The notes beneath the pieces were generated by a model. That model saw only the letters and a list, made by a program, of their open reading frames with translations, was not told the origin of the DNA and made no database searches. Shown one piece after another: positions 55,500 to 64,000 of a DNA stretch of 64,000 nt. The position numbers and the translations under genes are program-made. The stretch's first letter is position 1. Each line of letters opens with the position of its first letter. The stretch is from Adiantum capillus-veneris (lineage: Eukaryota; Streptophyta; Polypodiopsida; Polypodiales; Pteridaceae): contig CM043964.1 in NCBI GenBank assembly GCA_014529385.2, positions 4,706,997 through 4,770,996 on the forward strand, in the 5' to 3' direction.

Positions 55500-56146
55500 G
55501 GGGGTTACTGAAGTGCAAGTTGCAGATGTAGAGGATACCAGATGTCTGTTGTAGCAGGTTTCATGATACATGATTTTGGTTTCTAGATTACGCTAAGTCA
55601 GAAGAGTTTTTGGTTATGCGTTCAATAAGATTACATGGCTGGCTTTCAGCTGACATCTTTGGACAGTTAATGAAGTATCTTCACATATTTTGAGTTAGTT
55701 CTGTTACCAGAACTTGTAGTAAAGGACTTGATGGCCATTCTGTGTGCAGACAGAGTAAGGAATACTTGAGCATGACAGAGTAAGGCATACTTGAGCCATT
55801 CCGTGTGCAGATAGAGTAAGGCATACTTGAGCTTGAAAGAGTTCCCTAAAGTGAGCTTAATGGTCAAGCTGTGTGCATCATTAACTGGAGCACTTGAGTC
55901 TGACAGGGTTCACTAAATAGGTTTCCATAGTTGAATGTTTTGGAGATACGACAAATACTGTTCAAAGATTTCTGATGGGCAGCTACCTAATGATTAAGCT
56001 AGGACATTGACGATAGGATATAAGACTTATTTTATTTTTCATATGTTTGCCAGTTACGTGAGTTTGATGATGACAAAGAGCTTAAGGTACATGTAGAAGA
56101 TGCAAATTGAAGTACTGTTGGCACAGACCGAAGGCTGTACAGGTTC
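55500..56146. other. 3' non-coding part of the non-autonomous element
   Basis: No gene. It contains three diverged copies of AGAGTAAGGCATACTTGAGC between 55750 and 55840. Confidence 0.4.
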
Positions 56147-56158
56147 AGAGGGGGTGGA
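56147..56158 (+). promoter_or_regulatory. Polypurine tract
   Basis: AGAGGGGGTGGA directly precedes the TG of LTR2, the expected position of the plus-strand primer. Confidence 0.7.
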
Positions 56159-57791
56159 TGTCGGGCAGCTCCGCTGCCATGAAGAGAAAAAGAGCAGAGA
56201 AATGCAAGCCAAGCTTCTTTGAAGCCTACGCATTTACTGAGCAGTGATCAGGGCTTGTTAACAGGCCAAGCTTAAGGATTAATGTATGCGAGATTCGGCT
56301 TTAAAGGGCCAATAGATGTCTTGATGATGCTAAAAAGGACTATCCTTGAAGTGAGCACAGATGGGAGGTTATGATCCAGAACTATTGTGCTTGAAGTGCT
56401 CTACGGGCCTATCTTTATGGCTCGTTGATTGGAGCTACGATGAAGAAGTTATGACAGTTTGAAGTTTACGTCGATTGCAGATCCGTAATGGATTGGGCAA
56501 CTGCAACTAAGGTGACAGAAATGAAAAGAATGCATGGGCTTGAAGTGCTCACTTTCTGGAGCGCGTTGGTCTTTTCAGATTAGTGATCGGAGTTCCGATC
56601 ACCAAGATATTGGCCGTTAAAGATTCACAAGGGGCCGGTTCCGTACTAGTCCGGTCGGCTCGGTTGGTCTCTCAGCTCAGAGTTTTTCTCTTATGTCCAT
56701 GTTTTGGAATGCAATGATTGCAGATTATGCCAAAAGGAATGCGACTTAGAAACGCCGACTGCTTTAACAAAATGCAAGGGAAGGTCTTTCACCAAATGCA
56801 ATCACTTATACTTGCATCGCGAAGGTTGTGGTGGCATTCGATACACAAGGTGGTAGCAGAATTCACGATGATATTGCCAGTTAGGGGATGTTGGGAAATG
56901 ATGTCATGGAGACAATGCCTTGGTCAATATGTATGCTAAGTGTGGTGCTTTTAGAAAAGCACGACAGGTGCTTGAGGAGCTCCTAATTAGGGATGTTGGG
57001 TCGTAACCTTTTCTTGCATTTTGAAAGCTTGCAGCAACACAGGAGCAGCTCACAAAGGGGAGCTAATACACGATGAGATTAAGAGAAGGGGATTGTTGAG
57101 TGTCAATCATGTCATTCTTGGTACTTCCTTGGTGGACATGTATGCCCAAATGTGGTGTTCTTGAGTCGAGTGGCCGCCCGCAATAAGAATGACCGCCCAC
57201 TTAGTGAATAGGGGGTTTTTAGTGTAAAAGCAAACAAGGAGAAGGAGGGCATGGCGGATTAGAGAGCGCAGGCAATGAGTAGGGGAAAACGAACTTGCGC
57301 CAACCTGCTGAGGCTTTGATCTATGTCAAGCATGAGACAAACGTGTAGCTCTTGTCATGGCGCTCCATTTCGGGATCTATGCCGAGGAATTTAGCGCTAC
57401 TTGACATCGTAGCTACCATGTCATCTAGAAAACGTTTTTGCGCTCCCTAGCAACGACAGTGCCATCGTTGCTAAGGGAGGCAATTAGGCTATTAATAGAG
57501 GCTTTAGGGCATGCAAAGGGGAGGGATTGTGTGGAACGAAGTGAAGAAGATGAGGGTAACGAAGGAGGTAAGGTAGAGAACGAAAGAAGAGAGAGGGAGA
57601 TACACGACGGGAAGAAGGAGCCGAGGTCGGGGAGCTCGAAAGGTAGGCAAGGCTCTCCTTCTTCTCTTGTCCTCAGCTATCAAAGGGGAAGGTTTTCTCT
57701 CTCTCTCACTCTCTCCTCGACCTTGACTTAGTTCAACAAAAGTAAGGGAGGAAGAAAGGCATCTAGGTTCTCGGCAAGCAAGCAAGGGAGA

Positions 57792-57824
<33 letters not shown>

Positions 57825-57915
57825 GAATAAGAGTAAAGCAAAGAGTATTCTCTCTTTCTCTCTCGTCCTTCGTAAGGAAGAAGCAGCAGGAAACGTTTCT
57901 CTCTCAACACTTTCT
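56159..57915 (+). repeat. LTR2 of the non-autonomous element, 3'-truncated, with PPR fragment
   Basis: Matches 51316-52990 at roughly 90% by eye, including the PPR fragment at about 56690-57215. It has a short insertion near 56295-56330 relative to LTR1. The match ends where TTTCTCTCCCTC sequence begins. Confidence 0.75.
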
Positions 57916-58130
57916 CTCCCTCTCTCAGAGTGCTGCCCTACATTTCTGCACGCACAGGCTGTCTTCGGAGTAGGGCTTCAACACGAGGCTCAACCTGCAG
58001 ATTTCAAGCGTTCAGATCCTAGGTTGCACAATTAAGCGGATCAGACATCAAAGGATTCCTCAAATCCATTGAAGCTAGCCCTGCCTCATGGGCCGTTATC
58101 AACAGCGTAGGCACTGAAGTCCCATCTCGG
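57916..58130. other. No feature recognised
   Basis: A short unique stretch between two LTR elements. Confidence 0.3.
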
Positions 58131-58367
58131 TGTGGGAATAATTAATCCACATCACCACACAGTCACCATCCTAATAGGCACAAGTACCCGACTTCCTAGA
58201 ACCTCATATGACATCTGTAACCGGCCTGTAACGGCCCATTCTTGTGTATATAACTACCACACCAGATCAATCAAGATAAGCGCATTGCCTATCGCCTTCG
58301 CTAACGCGTTGCCTCTTGCACACGCCTCTGCGTGTTCTTCTCTCTTTCTCTCTCTCTTTCTCTTACA
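58131..58367 (+). repeat. Short copia-like LTR
   Basis: It starts TGTGGGAATAATTAATCC and ends TCTCTTACA, immediately before a primer-site-like TGGTATCATGGCAGC (58368-58382). GTGTATATAACTACC near 58243 is a TATA candidate. No second LTR is seen; the LINE may have cut it off. Confidence 0.6.
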
Positions 58368-58804
58368 TGGTATCATGGCAGCAGGCAATCCTGGCTGCCC
58401 TGTGCGAAACCCCACCATGCAGCCTCCTGTGCATACCTTGCTATGGCACAGAGCCTCATTGCCACTTCTCCTCGCTGGCTTGTGGCGAGCCCGCCGTGCC
58501 TCTTGCACCAAGCCTATGCCTACAGGAACCAATGCGCATCCCTCGCTTAGCTCGCGACTTCTTCAAGCCTCTCCTCATGGCCAGTGCTCCCAACTCCAAG
58601 CCAGCAGATGACGTTGCTGCTGCAATAAATGTCGTTGTTCCTTCCCACGCTGCAGACGGAGGTGCCGCCGCACTTGTGAAGGGAAACCCTGCAGCCCAAT
58701 CCACTGCTGCCAATTCATACCAACCAGGCCCTACACCTTTCTGGCACTGCCCACCCAGCATGCCAAGCCCTTACTGCTCCCAAGTGCACTATTGGTGAAG
58801 CGGC

Positions 58805-60130
58805 ATGCATTGCTCAACCCTCTTGGTTGACTACGCCCTACCTTCGCGCTGCTTCTACCGCCTGGACACCTGTCAGCCTGCACACATGCATGCCTCCTGC
58901 GCAGCTAACCCTGTTGCATTCAATGCCGCAAGCCAAGCATGCCATGAGGGTGCCACCCCTGCGGGCACCAACCTGGCTGCTAACATTGTCGCCACCATCC
59001 CTGCTGAAGTCAACCCAGCAGACGTGACAAAGGCCGTAGCCCAACCTGCTTCTCCTGGTGCTATGAAGTCAACCGCAAACAGAGCAACCACCTCAGCAAT
59101 AGAAGCAGACGACCACCCTGTTGCCACTCTTGAGGTCACCACTGCAGCACCAGTTGTTGTAGCAACTTTGAATGCTCATGCCGAATTCCAACCTGCCGCA
59201 ATTCTTGCTGCAGAAGACGATTTTATTGGCGCAGGTGTTACTACCCATGCAGATGCTATTGCAACCTTTATAACTGCTTCCGTCAAAAGAGATGGCGCCC
59301 ATGCTGGTACAGTCCTCAAATCCCCAACCGTGCTGGAAGTGGTCACAAGCGTGCCTACACCTTTCAACTTGGATCTGCTTCATTGCTATGAACCGGTTCC
59401 CGTTCACTGCGGTAACCAAACCCTTTGCCACTCTTTTGGCATCCAACCCCGCAGGAATGGTGGACCGCCAAGTAGCAGCTCCATAGCACCTTCGACATCC
59501 AATTTTACAGCATTCGGCAATCTTAGTTCAGCCCGTGTACCTCATCAGGCCCGATTTGTGCCACCCTCTGTTGTGAGGGCCAAGATCACTCAAGATCCCT
59601 GCCATGCTCCATCCTTATGCGCTTACTGCAAAGGATGCTTTCACAAACACAGCTCCAACTCAAAACCTTCCAGTGCCATTAACCCTCGCAGGCAGGATGA
59701 TCCAGAAACAATTGCAACCTTACCACCTTCCTTTTCATTGGCTACTCTAACTCAGCCCTTGTCGAGTGAGCCTCTCCTTCAAACCAATAGTCAGCTCCAT
59801 GATACAACAAACTTTCCCTCGCCAAGAGTTGTTCCTTCTAACCCCTTTGATCCCGGTGGCGAGGTCTACAAGACCTCCAACTTACACCCTCAACTGAAGC
59901 CCCAACTACACCATGAAAGGATGCTGAAACCTCACCTTGGCTCCCTTGCGGTTCATTCAACCAATGATAATCTCATGCTTTCACTTCGCTTGGGGGAGCG
60001 AATGTGCAATTTACAAGCTCGTGTAATCGCTCATGGAGTGACCCTAAAGAAGCCTTTCAAAGCTCGACCAAAGCAACAATCAGAGCTGCTAATCTTCTTC
60101 ATTACGAAGTCGGACCTTGATCCACGTTGA
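58805..60130 (+). CDS. Orphan ORF, 441 aa, downstream of the copia-like LTR
   Basis: A long Ala/Pro/Thr-rich frame (NPADVTKAVAQPASPGAMKS) with no recognised domain. CAYCKGCFHKHSSN resembles a CCHC zinc knuckle whose last Cys is Asn, weak support for a gag-like role. A shorter frame starts at the primer site (58375, MAAGNPGCPVRNP). The ORF ends TKSDLDPR about 30 bases before the LINE 3' end, so its original tail could have been displaced. No RT or integrase follows, so it is either non-autonomous or truncated by the LINE. Confidence 0.45.
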   Translation: MHCSTLLVDYALPSRCFYRLDTCQPAHMHASCAANPVAFNAASQACHEGATPAGTNLAANIVATIPAEVNPADVTKAVAQPASPGAMKSTANRATTSAIEADDHPVATLEVTTAAPVVVATLNAHAEFQPAAILAAEDDFIGAGVTTHADAIATFITASVKRDGAHAGTVLKSPTVLEVVTSVPTPFNLDLLHCYEPVPVHCGNQTLCHSFGIQPRRNGGPPSSSSIAPSTSNFTAFGNLSSARVPHQARFVPPSVVRAKITQDPCHAPSLCAYCKGCFHKHSSNSKPSSAINPRRQDDPETIATLPPSFSLATLTQPLSSEPLLQTNSQLHDTTNFPSPRVVPSNPFDPGGEVYKTSNLHPQLKPQLHHERMLKPHLGSLAVHSTNDNLMLSLRLGERMCNLQARVIAHGVTLKKPFKARPKQQSELLIFFITKSDLDPR

Positions 60131-60268
60131 GACCTCAGAAGTCACACCAAGAATAATTTTTTTCCGAGAAAAAGATCCTTCTATTAGTTAATGAAAGCTG
60201 CCCATAGGGCTACATCCACCTCTGCAAGAGAGGGCTACAACAAACATGATGGGAAGACTCTCCCAATG

Positions 60269-60528
60269 AAAAAAACAGCATATATACAATGGGGCTAAAT
60301 CAAGAGATGGGAGGAGGGAAAAGCCACACAGGTGGACAATAGTGCCATCTGAGCACCCCCTGGACCATGGAGTAAAACGGCCCAGGGCGCCAGAGACGAA
60401 AAAAACAGCATATATACAATGGGGCTAAATCAAAAGATGGGAGGAGGGAAAAGCCACACAGGTGGACAATAGTGCCATCTGAGCACCCCCTGGACCATGG
60501 AGTAAAACGGCCCAGGGCGCCAGAGACG
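60269..60528. repeat. 130-bp tandem duplication at the LINE 3' end
   Basis: ATGGGAGGAGGGAAAAGCCA and flanks occur twice with period 130 (for example GGGGCTAAAT at 60291 and 60421). Only one or two bases differ, so the duplication is recent. Confidence 0.95.
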
Positions 60529-60693
60529 AAGGAAAGCCTCGCGGCGCTCCCGCATGCGGTCGGAGCTGCCCTGTAGTCCCTCAAGCTGTCCTCTGAGAGT
60601 GTGGATCAGCTCTAGCCAAAAGTCACGAACAGTCTCCGCTGGTGGTACAGGGCGAGCCTCAAAGATGCGGAAACAACGGGCCCGCCAGATGAA

Positions 60694-61134
60694 CTAGAGA
60701 GCTAGGCCGCTGATGAGCTCCCAACACTCCGCTCTCTCACTGCTCCACTCCTGTGGAGTAAGGTCTATAGCAGGCTGGAGTGTAGGTCGACCCCCCTGTA
60801 TCACTATCATCCTGCTGGTGGAAGATAGCTCAAACTGAAAAGCCGGGCCCGTGAGGGTGGACCAAGCCGCCGCCCCCCAAGTGTACTGTCGAGCCGTGGA
60901 GAGGGCAGGCATCAGCCGAAGAACTCGTAGCCACACCTGCTGGGCCGAGGGGCAGTCCCAAAGACAGTGTCGCTGACTCTCCACCAATTGGTCACAGGCT
61001 GTACATGCGGCCGAGAGACCACTATGTACAAGCCAGCTCCCTACTGCTGTGGCTCTGTGTGCAACCAACCACTGGAACAAGGTGACGCGCCTCGGCTGTC
61101 TGGAGTCCCACAGCCTCTGCCAAAAAGCTGCCAA
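60694..61134 (-). pseudogene. LINE ORF2 C-terminus: zf-RVT domain
   Basis: AFWQRLWDSRQPRRVTLFQW and then ACTACDQLVESQRHCLWDCP give the Cys/His pattern C-x2-C-x7-H-x4-C of the plant LINE zf-RVT domain, which follows RT and probably binds RNA. WRARCFRIFEARP and later C-terminal residues continue in another frame toward 60300. It is separated from the RT frame by stops in 61135-61484. Confidence 0.85.
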
Positions 61135-61484
61135 GAACTCAACTGTGAGACCCTCCTCCTGCCAATGACGTGCTGCAGCGGGGCGGGCCTCTCTCTGTGC
61201 TGCAAGTATATGACGTCCAAGCCGAACAGTGTACTGAAAGAAAGGGACTCCTGGGTGGTCTGCAGAAGAGAATGGGTCCCTCCATAGCCACTCACCAGGA
61301 TCCCACTGTACTCGTGCCCGTGGACAGCACTCCCAAGCCCATAGCCTCCAGTGTCCTGTCTCAAGAGCTGCTGGGTCAGGGTCTATGGGTCAGGGTCTAT
61401 GACGCAAGTCCTCCCACAGATGCCCACAACTCGGATCCTCTGGAAACAACACTCTGCTACCTGCGGGGCCTCTACTGCAACTCT

Positions 61485-63251
61485 CTATAATCGTCCCCCA
61501 CCCTGAAGCTCGAAGAACAGGGCTGGGACAGTCTCTGAGCAAGCCCTGACTGAAATGAGAACCTCCAGTCGTGTGAAGGCTCCCATCCACCGGGGTGCTA
61601 CTGGCTCGAGAGGCGTGAGCCAATCAGCTGGAACTGACTCTGAGATGTCCTGACACATGCTCTGAACCCCTCTCATGCCCTGTAGCTGGACAACCTGCAC
61701 CTCCTCTGACAAACTTGTGAACTCTATCCAGTCACCTAGAGAGCGCGCTGGACCTGCTGCCATGGGACCCCAAGAAACATGAGGCCTACTCACAACCAAG
61801 TGGCCTCTCTGAGTGCTAACCATGGGGTTCCAGACGAGGGGCTGCCGTAGGCGCTCCTCCATGCACGTCGGCTGCCGCTGCTCTAGGCCACGCCGCAATA
61901 GCTCCCAAGAACGAAGCAAACTCACAGCGAATCGGTCCTCCAGTCTCCTGCTCAAACCAACTCGGCGCAACTCTATAAAGATCCATCTGGTCGAAGGTTG
62001 CCAAGGGCCTCCTGACTGAGGCACCCTGGCACGAAGCCTCTGCAACAAGAACTCCTTCCAGGGATCCTCGCCTGGAAGAAGTCCTCTGACGACGAACTTC
62101 CCAAGAAGGGCTCTGCTCTGCTGTGCTGGATCAATGATCCCAAGCCCTCCCTGAGAACAAGGAAGTGTGATGACCGACCAAGCCACCTTGGCTCGGGCAA
62201 TCTGAGTGTCGCGACCAGACCAAAGGAAGTTCCTGATCAACCTCTCTACCTGGCTGATGCAAGAACTCGAGAAGATCCAGTAAGAAGTGATGTACCACAT
62301 AGTCGCCAACAACACCTGGTTGGCAACTACTACTCTACCAGCCAGCGAAAGTCGTGCTGAGCTCCAATGTAATAGCTTTCTCCTGATGGACAGGAGAAGA
62401 GGAGCAATCTGCTGCTCGGGGTACAAATCCAAACCAACCTGACAACCCAAGTACCGAACTGCAGTCCCTGGAGGAATCCACCTGAAACCCTCTCCTGGCA
62501 TCCAATCTGGCATAGGAGCACTACCAACTGAGAAAGCCACTGTCTTTCTCCAGTTGATCAGTGCGCCCGATGCACAGCAGAAGGTCTCCAAGGCCTGCCC
62601 ACATCTGTGTAAATTGGCCTCCTGGCCCTCTAAGTACAATGCTGAGTCGTCGGCAAACTCAGCGTCCAGAAGCTCATCTCCCCGTATAGGGAGTGCTAAG
62701 CCCCTCAAACCAACCTGCTGTGACACCAAAAATCTGCTCATCGCCTCCGCATAGAACAGAAAGAGAAAGGGGACAAGAGGACAACCCTGTCTGACCGATC
62801 GTGTGAGCATGAAGCGCTCACCTCTACCTCCTGCCAAAAGCACCTGACTGTGGGCCTGCCTATACAAAGCTGACACCCCCCTGATCCAAGCCTCTGAGAA
62901 GCCCATCCTACGTAGCGTGCCCTCTAGAAAGTCCCAGTCAACTCTGTCGTATGCCTTCTCAAAATCGAGAAGAAGAATCACAAGGTCCTCCCCACGGAGC
63001 CGTGCAAGGGCAGAAGCCTCCCAAAAAGTGAAGATGTTGTCAAGGATACTGCATTGCTTGACAAAACCTGTATGAGTCCCATGTATAAGGCTCTCCAAAA
63101 GTGGCTGAATCCTCAAACTCAGAGCCTTGGCAAGAATTTTGTAGGCTGAGTTGAGAATGGTGATGGGACGCCACTGTCGAATCTCATCCAAGGAGCCACC
63201 CTCCTTTGGAATGAGGTAAATCAGGCCCTCACTCATGCTATCCGGCATCAC
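61485..63251 (-). CDS. LINE reverse transcriptase (ORF2)
   Basis: Primes on nicked chromosomal DNA and copies the LINE RNA. In the 588-residue frame: LIPKEGGSLDEIRQWRPIT, YKILAKALSLRIQPLL, ILLLDFEKAYDRVDWDFLE (first catalytic Asp region), VRQGCPLVPFLFLFYAEAM and the active site AEFADDSALYLEG (the two Asp of ADD). The thumb and the conserved WSSARLSLAGRVVVANQVLL follow. Catalytic residues are intact. The preceding frame 63999-63280 is the same protein, offset by one inserted base. Confidence 0.92.
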   Translation of the reverse strand: MMPDSMSEGLIYLIPKEGGSLDEIRQWRPITILNSAYKILAKALSLRIQPLLESLIHGTHTGFVKQCSILDNIFTFWEASALARLRGEDLVILLLDFEKAYDRVDWDFLEGTLRRMGFSEAWIRGVSALYRQAHSQVLLAGGRGERFMLTRSVRQGCPLVPFLFLFYAEAMSRFLVSQQVGLRGLALPIRGDELLDAEFADDSALYLEGQEANLHRCGQALETFCCASGALINWRKTVAFSVGSAPMPDWMPGEGFRWIPPGTAVRYLGCQVGLDLYPEQQIAPLLLSIRRKLLHWSSARLSLAGRVVVANQVLLATMWYITSYWIFSSSCISQVERLIRNFLWSGRDTQIARAKVAWSVITLPCSQGGLGIIDPAQQSRALLGKFVVRGLLPGEDPWKEFLLQRLRARVPQSGGPWQPSTRWIFIELRRVGLSRRLEDRFAVSLLRSWELLRRGLEQRQPTCMEERLRQPLVWNPMVSTQRGHLVVSRPHVSWGPMAAGPARSLGDWIEFTSLSEEVQVVQLQGMRGVQSMCQDISESVPADWLTPLEPVAPRWMGAFTRLEVLISVRACSETVPALFFELQGGGRL

Positions 63252-63279
63252 TCCTGTGTGTAGAATGTACTGAAAGGCA

Positions 63280-63999
63280 CTACAAAGATCTGGGCCAAAG
63301 CAAGTCCCAGTACTCCAAGAAGAAGGTGAAAGTCAGCCCATCCTCACCTGGACAGCTACCACGAGGGAGGGCCCTAAGGGCCGTGTGCAGCTCCTCAAGC
63401 TGAAGAGGTAACTCAAGCCTCTGCCGCATCTCCTCAGTCACAAGACAAGGCATATGTGCCCAGACCTGCTCCCTGCATGCATCCTGTCTCTCTGACTCGG
63501 GCTCAGACTCGGGCTCAGCCGACAGTAGCTCACGGTAAAAGTCAGTAGCAACTGCACGCATATCCTCTGGCTCACAAACAACTGACCCATCGGGTCTCCT
63601 CAACTGATTGACCTTGGCATGCGAGTGCCGAGGTCCCACTATCTCAAAAAAAACACCTGTCACTCTGTCACCCACCTGAGTCCACTGAGATGCCTGTCGG
63701 TGGAAGGCAAACTCATGGCGCCTCTCCTCTGTGCAAGCAAGCTCCTGTCGAGCCTGCTGTAGCTGCTCCTCCAACCATGGACTGTCTAGATGCTGCTCCT
63801 GCATCCTCTGTAGTGAAGCAATGCCTCGTCTGAGACGCTGCTCCTCCTCTCTCGCTGCAGCCCGTCGAGCCAAAGACTCCTGGAGAAAGAAGTGGCTAAG
63901 CTGAGCTAGGCCTGAGGCCACTCTGTCTGCAGGTGGAGCCTGGCTGTCCATGCCCTCTGTCCATAGAGCCTCGACCCTCTCTCTGAGTGCTGAGTCCAA
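63280..63999 (-). CDS. LINE ORF2 linker between endonuclease and RT (5' end outside the window)
   Basis: The 239-residue visible part is helical and Glu/Arg-rich, then has WTQVGDRVTGVFFEIVGPRH and LPRGSCPGEDGLTFTFFLEY, the conserved K/R-x-PG-x-DG-x block that opens L1 RT. It ends at EYWDLLWPRSL because of one extra G in the run at 63292-63294; with one base fewer the frame reads WPDLCSAFQYILHTG and joins RT. Confidence 0.85.
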   Translation of the reverse strand: MDSALRERVEALWTEGMDSQAPPADRVASGLAQLSHFFLQESLARRAAAREEEQRLRRGIASLQRMQEQHLDSPWLEEQLQQARQELACTEERRHEFAFHRQASQWTQVGDRVTGVFFEIVGPRHSHAKVNQLRRPDGSVVCEPEDMRAVATDFYRELLSAEPESEPESERQDACREQVWAHMPCLVTEEMRQRLELPLQLEELHTALRALPRGSCPGEDGLTFTFFLEYWDLLWPRSL

Positions 64000-64000
64000 C

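Larger units (their letters stand above)
51316..57915 (+). mobile_element. Non-autonomous LTR retrotransposon with long LTRs carrying PPR fragments
   Basis: LTR1 51316-53578, primer site 53583-53597, decayed internal ORFs to 55495, polypurine tract 56147-56158, LTR2 from 56159. Both LTRs open TGTCG(T/G)GCAGCTCC. LTR2 matches LTR1 for about 1.6 kb and then stops near 57915, so its 3' third is lost. The internal region is only 2.6 kb with no protease, RT or integrase, so it must have relied on another element. Confidence 0.75.
60157..63999 (-). mobile_element. L1-type LINE, 3' part (continues beyond the window)
   Basis: Minus strand. A short A-tail (TCTCGG then seven A) at 60163-60157 marks the 3' end. 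Upstream are a zf-RVT domain, RT and the endonuclease-RT linker; the endonuclease and ORF1 would lie past 64000. Coding is GC-richer than the surroundings, and lesions are few: one single-base insertion and stops between RT and the zinc-finger part. A relatively young copy. Confidence 0.9.

Noticed and set aside
58132-58798. Overlapping ORFs in three frames around the copia-like LTR
   Set aside because: They span LTR and primer site; only the later 441-codon frame stands out in length.

Overview
This is a repeat-dense stretch of a land-plant nuclear genome. The signs are plant-type Ty1/copia, Ty3/gypsy (including one with a second RNase H), L1-like LINE and BED/DUF659 hAT sequences, GT-AG introns, and plant pentatricopeptide (PPR) fragments. 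The PPR style and the mix of elements suggest a seed-free plant, perhaps a fern, but this is an impression and not proven. I see no convincing intact host gene; almost everything is mobile DNA at some stage of decay.

Layout. 1-12.2 kb: copia, LTR and LINE relics, a 72-bp perfect palindrome, a tRNA-like Pol III promoter pair, simple repeats and minisatellites. 12.2-20.9 kb: a nearly complete Ty3/gypsy element on the minus strand (gypsy-1) with two LTRs of about 1.1 kb, primer-binding site, polypurine tract and target duplication; its gag-pol is broken. 21.5-51.2 kb: a second, older gypsy element (gypsy-2, minus strand) split by a 23.5-kb hAT element (26004-49472), itself split by a 14.8-kb element (29286-44084) inserted at TTAA. 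51.3-57.9 kb: a non-autonomous LTR element whose long LTRs each carry a PPR gene fragment. 58.1-60.1 kb: a copia-like LTR, primer site and orphan ORF. 60.16-64 kb: the 3' part of an L1-type LINE, minus strand.

The most unusual part is the TTAA-inserted element. It has inverted termini of about 1.1 kb beginning CACTAG and at least six genes on both strands: an RNase-H-fold transposase-like protein, a Ulp1/C48-type protease-like protein, a clear histone H3-fold protein, an acidic ORF overlapping the H3 reading frame, a small spliced coiled-coil protein and two unrecognised multi-exon proteins. Roughly two dozen copies of a 20-bp motif, alternating in orientation, lie between these genes and can form hairpins. 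The genes carry scattered single stop codons, so this copy looks recently decayed rather than active.

The hAT element around it carries its own cargo: a RING-H2 protein and a protein-kinase-like protein on the minus strand, a 175-bp satellite, a 151-159-bp tandem array, and GC-rich subterminal repeats that probably bind transposase. Relative age is readable from the nesting: gypsy-2, then hAT, then the TTAA element, then a palindromic foldback inside its left terminal repeat. Exon boundaries and family names are by eye from the sequence; no alignment or database search was run.
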